64,000 nt of DNA. Origin: Manihot esculenta. Its lineage: Eukaryota > Streptophyta > Magnoliopsida > Malpighiales > Euphorbiaceae. Both the position numbers and the translations under genes were made by a program. The stretch spans positions 23,366,190-23,430,189 of the forward strand of contig NC_035170.2 of NCBI RefSeq assembly GCF_001659605.2, written 5' to 3'. Of this stretch, positions 57,864 to 64,000 are shown piece by piece (the stretch's first letter is position 1; every line of letters starts with the position of its first letter). A model generated the notes under the pieces. It worked only from the letters and a program-made list of their open reading frames with translations. It was not told the DNA's origin and searched no databases.

Positions 57864-59921
57864 CTAACTGTCTAGCTCTCTCACATGAGCTAAGTACCCC
57901 TGACATCCCTTCCTAAGCAACCTACGAGCCTGAAGGGCTGATATCAGACCTCTAGGTGTGCCCCTCTTGTCTCCTCTAAAGACGACCTCTGACCCGTTCT
58001 GATCTCTGAACCTGACTACCTTGTCCCTGCAGTCCAAGGTAGCACCATGGGTAGATAGCCAATCCATCCCTAGAATGACGTCAAAGTCTGTCAAATCTAG
58101 AACCACAAGGTCGGCGGAGAGGCATCTTCCCTCAACAAAAACTGGACTGTACTGGCAGACTGACACTGCCACTGACGGGTCACACTTGGGTCCACTGACC
58201 CATAGGGGACACTCTAACCCAGAGACTATCAGACCCAACCTCTCAACGGCTCTCGGAGCAATACATGAATGAGATGCACCTGGGTCCATTAATGCATACA
58301 CATCAGAACACCCAATGACGAGATTACCTGACACCACGGTGTTGGATGTGTTAGCCTCCTGCTGAGTCATGGTGAAGATCCTGGCTGGAGCTGATGGACC
58401 TTCACCTCGGGAACCAGAAGAAGAGGCTGCCCCTCTCCCTCTACCTCTGCCACTGCCTTGAGTTGTGGCTGGAACTGCTGGCTGTGCCACACTACCAGAA
58501 GCCGTCTGCTGGGGCTGGCCCATAAAAGGTGCTCTAGGACAATCCCGAGCCATGTGTCCCTCCTGTCCACATCTGAAACATGTGTTAGTCCCAGCTCGAC
58601 ACACTCCCCTGTGTGGTCTTCCACATCTCTGGCATTCTGTACCATCTGAGCCTGAGCTCGAGCCACCGCCAAATCCCAGACCGGATTTCAACTTGTTCCA
58701 AAACTTATTCTTCTTCGACTTCCTGGTGGTGTTATCCCACCTCTTCTTTCCTGAGCTCTGAGAAGAGAAATCTGGTCCTCCTCTGCCTGGGGTCTTAACC
58801 CCTGAAGACTGAGTCACTGACTGCTTCACTGACCCCTCAACTATAGCACTTGCTTCCATTCTTCGAGCCATATCCACCACAGTGTGGAAACTTTCTCTCT
58901 CAGCTGACTGAACCAACGAGGAGTACCTGGAATGCAGCTTCATAACATATTTCTTGGCTTTCTTCGTATCTGTATCTAGAGCTTGCCCTGAAAAAGGCAA
59001 TAGTTCCAAGAATTTATCCGTGAACTCCTCTACACCCATGTGCTCTGACTGCCTCAGTTGCTCAAATTCAATCATCTTCAGTTCTCTAGAACTGTCTGGA
59101 AAAGCCCATCCAGCGAACTCATTCGCAAATTCTTCCCATGTCATACCGTCTAGTCTCGGGTCCACATAACACTTGAACCATTCCCGTGCCTTCTTGCACT
59201 TTAAAGTGAACCCTGCCATCTGAATGGCCCTGCTGTCACTTGCCCCTAGCTCATCAGTTATTGTCTTCACCACTCTCAGATACTCAAAGGGGTCATCCCC
59301 TGACTTGTATTTGGGAGCATCTAGCTTGAGGTAATCTGTCATCTTTACCTTGCTCCCATCAGCTGAGCTAGGTCTAGGAGGTTGAGTAACCGGGGCTACT
59401 GGTTCTGTAGGTGGTGGAGGTGGAGGTGCAGCATTCCCCGAGGTGGGGTTTGCCGGGTTTGGATAGAAAGGTGAGGGTGGATAAGCTGGGTACTGTGTGT
59501 AAGGCGGATAGAAAGGTGGATAGGGCATGTAGGTAGGGTAGGGGTTAAAGCTGGAGTAATCTGATGTACCTCCCATCGGATACCCTGAACCCTGTGGAAA
59601 GGGTGGGTAATGGGGTGGAAAACCATACCCTGAGGCCTGAACGCCTCCCTGAGACTCCCCTGTCCCTTCTTCCTCCATGCTCACATCCAGGTTCCCATCC
59701 CTCCTCTGATCCTCTTCCATAACCTCCCTCACATCTGAAGAACTTCCTCCTCTATCAGTCCCCCTTCTGCTAGCATCAAAAGACCTTCTAGGGTCCCTTG
59801 ACACTCTTTCTCTGTTGGCTCTACAAGACATTGCCCTAGGCAATGTGGGAGGACGGGCGCTCGTGCCCTCATCCTCAGGTGGCACTCCAGTCAATCGTGC
59901 AGATCGACGAGTTCCTCTCAT
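57864..59921 (-). CDS. Tekay-like Gag-protease (685 aa)
   Basis: I start it at ATG 59921 (MRGTRRSARL); the frame is open further upstream but without a better start. It has a Pro/Tyr-rich N-terminal segment (about 108-180), a retrotransposon Gag core (about 210-350), a basic linker, a zinc knuckle CFRCGQEGHMARDC (448-461), an RG-rich stretch and an aspartic protease with ALMDPGASHSC (Asp546-Ser550) and, later, DVILGMDWLS. Gag forms the virus-like particle and the protease cuts the polyprotein. The frame ends at TAG 57864-57866, where CAG would let it run on into pol, so this stop is probably a mutation. Confidence 0.9.
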   Translation of the reverse strand: MRGTRRSARLTGVPPEDEGTSARPPTLPRAMSCRANRERVSRDPRRSFDASRRGTDRGGSSSDVREVMEEDQRRDGNLDVSMEEEGTGESQGGVQASGYGFPPHYPPFPQGSGYPMGGTSDYSSFNPYPTYMPYPPFYPPYTQYPAYPPSPFYPNPANPTSGNAAPPPPPPTEPVAPVTQPPRPSSADGSKVKMTDYLKLDAPKYKSGDDPFEYLRVVKTITDELGASDSRAIQMAGFTLKCKKAREWFKCYVDPRLDGMTWEEFANEFAGWAFPDSSRELKMIEFEQLRQSEHMGVEEFTDKFLELLPFSGQALDTDTKKAKKYVMKLHSRYSSLVQSAERESFHTVVDMARRMEASAIVEGSVKQSVTQSSGVKTPGRGGPDFSSQSSGKKRWDNTTRKSKKNKFWNKLKSGLGFGGGSSSGSDGTECQRCGRPHRGVCRAGTNTCFRCGQEGHMARDCPRAPFMGQPQQTASGSVAQPAVPATTQGSGRGRGRGAASSSGSRGEGPSAPARIFTMTQQEANTSNTVVSGNLVIGCSDVYALMDPGASHSCIAPRAVERLGLIVSGLECPLWVSGPKCDPSVAVSVCQYSPVFVEGRCLSADLVVLDLTDFDVILGMDWLSTHGATLDCRDKVVRFRDQNGSEVVFRGDKRGTPRGLISALQARRLLRKGCQGYLAHVRELDS

Positions 59922-60178
59922 CCTGTTTTCTGAAAAACAGTACACATCAAGCAAGCATTAGCATCATATGGTTCATGTGGGCACACATGAACCCTCATCA
60001 CATACATCACATAGCATAGCATATCCTTAATGCACATGCATATAATCATGGCATTTCACATCATCATGTAAGACAGGACTCCACATCCTATCCTAGTGGA
60101 CATGACCTTTCCTATTGTGCTTGACCTTCTATAACCTCTATGAGCCCGACACTCTAGGTCCGATCCTATGAACCTAGG

Positions 60179-60190
60179 GCTCTGATACCA
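60179..60190 (-). other. Primer-binding site of the Tekay-like element
   Basis: On the minus strand it reads tggtatcagagc, three bases inside the 5' LTR (60194-62529). It is complementary to the 3' end of initiator methionine tRNA. Confidence 0.9.
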
Positions 60191-60193
60191 TTC

Positions 60194-62529
60194 TGTAACG
60201 ACCCGAAAATCGGACCGCTACCGGCGCTAGGATCCGGGTCGACTTAAGGCCGCCGGGACCCGTAGCAAGCCAAACATACATCCTGGAAACCTGTTTAATC
60301 CCATACATGATCAAGAAAATACATAAAAATTCAAAACCTTTCTTTCAAACATCCAACTCAACCTGAACATATACTGTACATAGTCATAATCATAATTACG
60401 ATCCCTCAGTGGGACCTCAACAATGCCTTAATAGGCAAATACATCATGAGATGAGTTGGCTTCCATAACATTATAAAACATTTTGATCATGTAATAAAAG
60501 GGATACCTCAATACATAATGTCAAGCACAATATCTAAACCTCAATATCATTACACATAACATAACTATAATATACTGAAATCTCTTACATTACATCATAA
60601 TACAACTGTCATGTCCACAACTAACTATTACATACACACTTCATATCTCTGGCTAACCTCCTGGTCTACCCTGTACCTGCACATCTGGGGTTAGGGGAGA
60701 GGGGTGAGCTACAAAGCCCAGTGAGCAGAATAGGGAAAACATGTATTTAAAATCTCATGCCATTATGTAATGCAACACATCACAACAAATCACATCTCGG
60801 ATGGTATTGTCACCAATAGTCCTCTACATAGTCCAACTGTGCCGGGACGTAGAATGGGTACAACCGGTCTTTCCCTTAACATAACATATCATACAGTCCA
60901 ACTGTGCCAGGGACGTAGAATGGGTACAACCTGGACTTCCTCTTACATCGTGCCAGGGACGTAGAATGGGTACAACCTGGACTTCCATACCATATCATGC
61001 CATAACATCATCATATCATATGAGGACTAAAGGATCATCCAATGACCAATCCACATCAACATCATAAATGCAATGCAACATATTCGTGAATACTAATGCA
61101 AGCAACCTACTATATCTCATGGCATTCATGATGCATGGATCATGCTCAAAATTCATATTTCATTTATTTTAAAACTTAAAGTTTATTCCACTCACCTCTG
61201 GCTAGCTCTGACAAACTCTGTAGCAGCTGGCTCACTGCTGGGGTCCTCGGTTCCTCGGGTCCGAACCTACACAGGTGGACTCCAATGAGGGACCAAACAT
61301 ACATAAGCATAACTCTAACATACTCCCCAAAAACCCCCTAAAACATCATGAAAACATCACATAAAATCATGCAAGAAATGGCTGGACAGGGCACTTTCGG
61401 CGGCAGGTTCGGCGGCCGAAAGTCCCTCCAGAGCCGAAAGTCAGGCAGGTTCGGCGGCACCTTCGGCGGCCGAAACTCCCAGACAGAGGCGAAACTCATG
61501 CATGTTCGGCGGCACCTTCGGCGGCCGAAAGTCCCAGACAGAGACGAAAGTCTCTTTTCGGGGGCAATTTCGGCAGCCGAAAGGCCTGCCTCCCCAGCCA
61601 TGTTCGGCGGCCGAAAGCTCCTTCGGCTGCCGAACCTGGTTTCTGCCAAAGGGCAGAAACTTGGCTCCCTTATGTATTTTTGCCTCCAAACTCACCAATC
61701 ATGCATAAACTTGTTCTAAAACATGCATAAACACCATAAATCACACCTAGGGGTCTCAAACTATCAAATACCCCAACTACAACACTTCAAACACACAAAA
61801 TCAACATACATTGTTCATCAAAACATCAAAACCCATAAACTCATCAACAAGCCTAAACATGCATCTCTACCCATAAAACAACTTAAAAGCTTGCTTAAAA
61901 CACATAACAAGGGTGGATCCGAGCTTACCTCTTGAAGAAACGAGAGGAAAAGCGATCCTAGCTTGGAGATGGAGAGATTGTGCTCTTTGAACCTCCAAGT
62001 ACCCAAAACTTGCTCTTTGCTCACAAATCTTCAAAACAGAAGTTAAAACCCGTGAAAATCATGGAAGATCTAAGGAAGACACTCAAGATCGAGGGAGGGG
62101 TGGCGGAGACTCACCTTGGCCGACAACGGGGGAGAAAAGCTCGCCCGTGCGGACCTAAGGGACCCTTTTATAGGTGGCTGGCCAGGCCACGTTCGGGGGC
62201 CGAAAGTGCCTCCGCATGCATGCCATGTTCGGCGGCCGAACTTGAGATTCGGCGGCCGAACCTGGACTGCCCTCACTCATGCTTTCGGGGGCCTAACGTG
62301 CCTCCAAAACGCATGCATGTTCGGCGGCCGAACTTGACTTTCGGCGGCCGAACCTGGGTTTTCCTCCAAAGACTTTTCATGCAAAAACTCATTAAATTTT
62401 CATACTTAAAACCATGAAATACCTTAAACATTTTAAGAAAACATGTTTCTACCCTACTAGAGGCTTCCGACATCCGAGATTCCACCGGACGGTAGGAATT
62501 TCGATACCGGAGTCTAGCCGGGTCTTATA
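60194..62529 (-). repeat. 5' LTR of the Tekay-like element
   Basis: 2336 bp, the same length as its partner and nearly identical. Differences include a t/c at its very end (ttata for ttaca), 'aaagggata' for 'aaatggata', and 'cggcggcacc' for 'cggtggcacc'. It carries the same palindrome clusters and the same threefold 'gtagaatgggtacaacc' repeat (60840-60990). Confidence 0.95.
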
Positions 62530-62990
62530 GTAAAGGTCCACAATAAGGCATTCGATGCCATGACGCAAGACGAGTATACGCTAGGCCAGAAGACCGGGTG
62601 TTAGTCTTGAGAAGTTTTTAAGGCATTTCATGCCAGACTGCAAGGCGGGTATACGCTAGACCGACCTACCGGGTATTAGTTCCACTTCATGAGAAGTTTC
62701 TAAGGCATTTCATGCCAATACTGCAAGGCGAGTACATGTCAGGCCGACCTAGCGGGTGTTAGTCCTGCATCACAAAAAAATTATAAGACATCTCATGCTA
62801 GGCCTCAAGGCGGGTATACGTCAGGCCGACCTTCCGGGTGTTAGTCCCGCTTCACAAGAAGTATCTAAGGTAGATGATGCCAGATCGCAAGGTGGGTACA
62901 TGTCAGGCCCACCTACTGGGTGTTAGTCTCACTTCATGTAAAGTTTTTAAGGCATTTGATGACCATACAACAAGGCAGGTATGAATCAGT
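62530..62990 (+). repeat. Tandem repeat array (Tat-like 3' UTR)
   Basis: About five units of roughly 85 bp. Each has 'gcaaggcgggtatacg', 'caggccgacctaccgggt', 'gttagtcccacttca' and 'aagtttctaaggcattt'. It is the reverse complement family of the second array at 33100-33965. It follows the Tekay-like insertion directly, so that element landed inside or at the edge of the array, and it is cut on its right by another LTR at 62992. Confidence 0.75.
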
Positions 62991-62991
62991 C

Positions 62992-64000
62992 TGTAACGAT
63001 CCGGAAACCGGACCACTATCGGTGCTAGGATCCAGATCGACTTAAGATCGCCGGGACCCGTAGCAAGCCTAACATATATCCTGTATACCTGTTAAATCCC
63101 ATACATGATCATACATATACATAAAAACTTTAAACTTTCCATCTACCAAACTTGACTTGTGCATGCACTAAATTCAATATATAAAAACCCCACACCAGAG
63201 CCCTCATCAAATGCCCTAGTTGGGTCAACATTACATACATCAAGCTTGGTTTTCATTACATCAATAAAAACATACATAAGGATCATGTACAAAAAGGGAT
63301 TAACCATAAACTCTAGGGTCAAGCACAATACTAATCATCAATCCATAATATTACATTTATGTACAATACCTTACATTACATTACATGTCATATCATGTCC
63401 ACTACTAAACTATTACACATAAAACACCTTTACTCTTGTTGACCTCCCGATCTATCCTGAGCCTGCAAACCTGGGGGTTAAGGGAAAGGGGTGAGCTACT
63501 AGAGCGGGGTGAGCAGAACAGTAAAACATTATATTAAAACATATGCTTTCATGGAATGCATCACATCACAAACAAATCACATCAAGGACGGACTTGTCAC
63601 CAATAGCCCTCTACATAATCCAACCGTGCTAGGGCGTAGAATGGGCCTCTGGTCTTTCCCTTAAACATAACATAACATAACATTTCAAGGTGCCAGTGGC
63701 GTAGAATGGCCCTCTGGTCTTTCTCTACATCGTGCCAGGGGCGTAGAATGGGCCTTCCTGGACTCTCATACTGTATCATCATCATATCATATCGAGGGCT
63801 AACGGGTCATCCAATATCCATCCACGTCAACATCATATTATGTAATGCAGCATATTCGTGAATTCTAATGCAAACAACCTAATATATAGCATGGCATTCG
63901 TGATGCATGAACATGTTCAAAATTCGGTTACTTTAAAACACAAAGTTCAGTTCTACTCACCTCTGGCTGACTCTGAATAGACTCTGAAGTAGCTATCTCA
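62992..64000 (-). repeat. Second, diverged Tekay-like LTR, cut by the window end
   Basis: It starts tgtaacgatccggaaaccgg and keeps the same landmarks as the 53180 LTR (gacttaagatcgccggg, catacatgatc, 'gtagaatggg' repeats at 63635-63755, acctctggctgac near 63960) with many substitutions. It belongs to a related but different subfamily. Whether an internal domain follows cannot be told. Strand is by analogy with the coding copy. Confidence 0.8.

Larger units (their letters stand above)
53180..62529 (-). mobile_element. Young Tekay/Del-like Ty3/gypsy element, 9350 bp
   Basis: Two LTRs of 2336 bp each (53180-55515 and 60194-62529) flank gag-protease and pol on the minus strand. A perfect 5-bp duplication gtaaa lies on both sides (53175-53179 and 62530-62534). 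The primer-binding site (tggtatcagagc on the minus strand, 60179-60190) follows the 5' LTR, and a polypurine tract (aagggggggagaa) precedes the 3' LTR. I counted about 13 differences between the LTRs, some 99.4% identity, so the insertion is recent. One stop separates gag-protease from pol, and most of the integrase is deleted. Long LTRs, DPGAS protease and wording of RT suggest Tekay/Del; the lineage is inferred. Confidence 0.95.

Noticed and set aside
62530..62990. CRISPR-like array of regular repeats
   Set aside because: Adjacent units with no unique spacers, in a plant genome, matching the 3' UTR repeat family of Tat-like elements.

Overview
This is nuclear DNA of a flowering plant, most likely a woody eudicot. 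A Euphorbiaceae-like source such as cassava or rubber tree is only my impression and is not proven by anything here. The plant origin is shown by GT-AG spliced genes of plant families (an HKT sodium transporter, an ABCI17/STAR1-type ATPase), very AT-rich intergenic DNA, and nested Ty3/gypsy, Ty1/copia, LINE, TRIM, CACTA and MULE elements.

Three real host genes are visible. (1) At 5241-8344 (+) there is a ten-exon gene for a 687-residue, basic, low-complexity protein with a TPX2-like FRLRTDERG motif and three KEN boxes, preceded by two AACGG (MSA-like) promoter cores. (2) At 8739-10369 (-), tail to tail with it, is a four-exon gene for a 272-residue soluble ABC ATPase of the ABCI17/STAR1 type. 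(3) At 25803-29280 (-) is a three-exon gene for a 532-residue class I HKT sodium transporter, whose 1.8-kb first intron carries a MITE.

The rest is mobile DNA. 1-2.8 kb: remnants of a Tat-like gypsy element (pol tail plus tandem repeats) and an old Tekay-type LTR. 3-5 kb: AT-rich DNA with a CACTA-type MITE. 10.9-12 kb: a foldback/MULE-like element. 12-23.4 kb: a nest in which a copia gag remnant is interrupted by two small TRIM copies joined head to head, and a LINE is split by a deleted chromovirus (perfect TSD) and by a degenerate copia element that itself holds a solo LTR. 29.3-43.5 kb: AT-rich intergenic DNA with a Tat-like LTR and its 3' tandem repeats, another TRIM, a MULE SWIM-domain remnant and several MITEs. 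43.6-64 kb: a Tat-like element (5' LTR, gag remnant, 3' repeats) interrupted by a CRM-like gypsy element (45295-52187, TSD taaaa) and a young 9.35-kb Tekay/Del-like gypsy element (53180-62529, TSD gtaaa), followed by a further related LTR that runs off the window.

I found no rRNA, tRNA, CRISPR or bacterial-type operon. Nothing here is clearly a wholly new system. The best leads are the arrays of a 13-bp odd palindrome in the Tekay-like LTRs, the palindromic double TRIM, the deleted chromovirus whose deletion starts exactly at its LTR edge, and the combination of KEN boxes and MSA-like sites in the TPX2-like gene.
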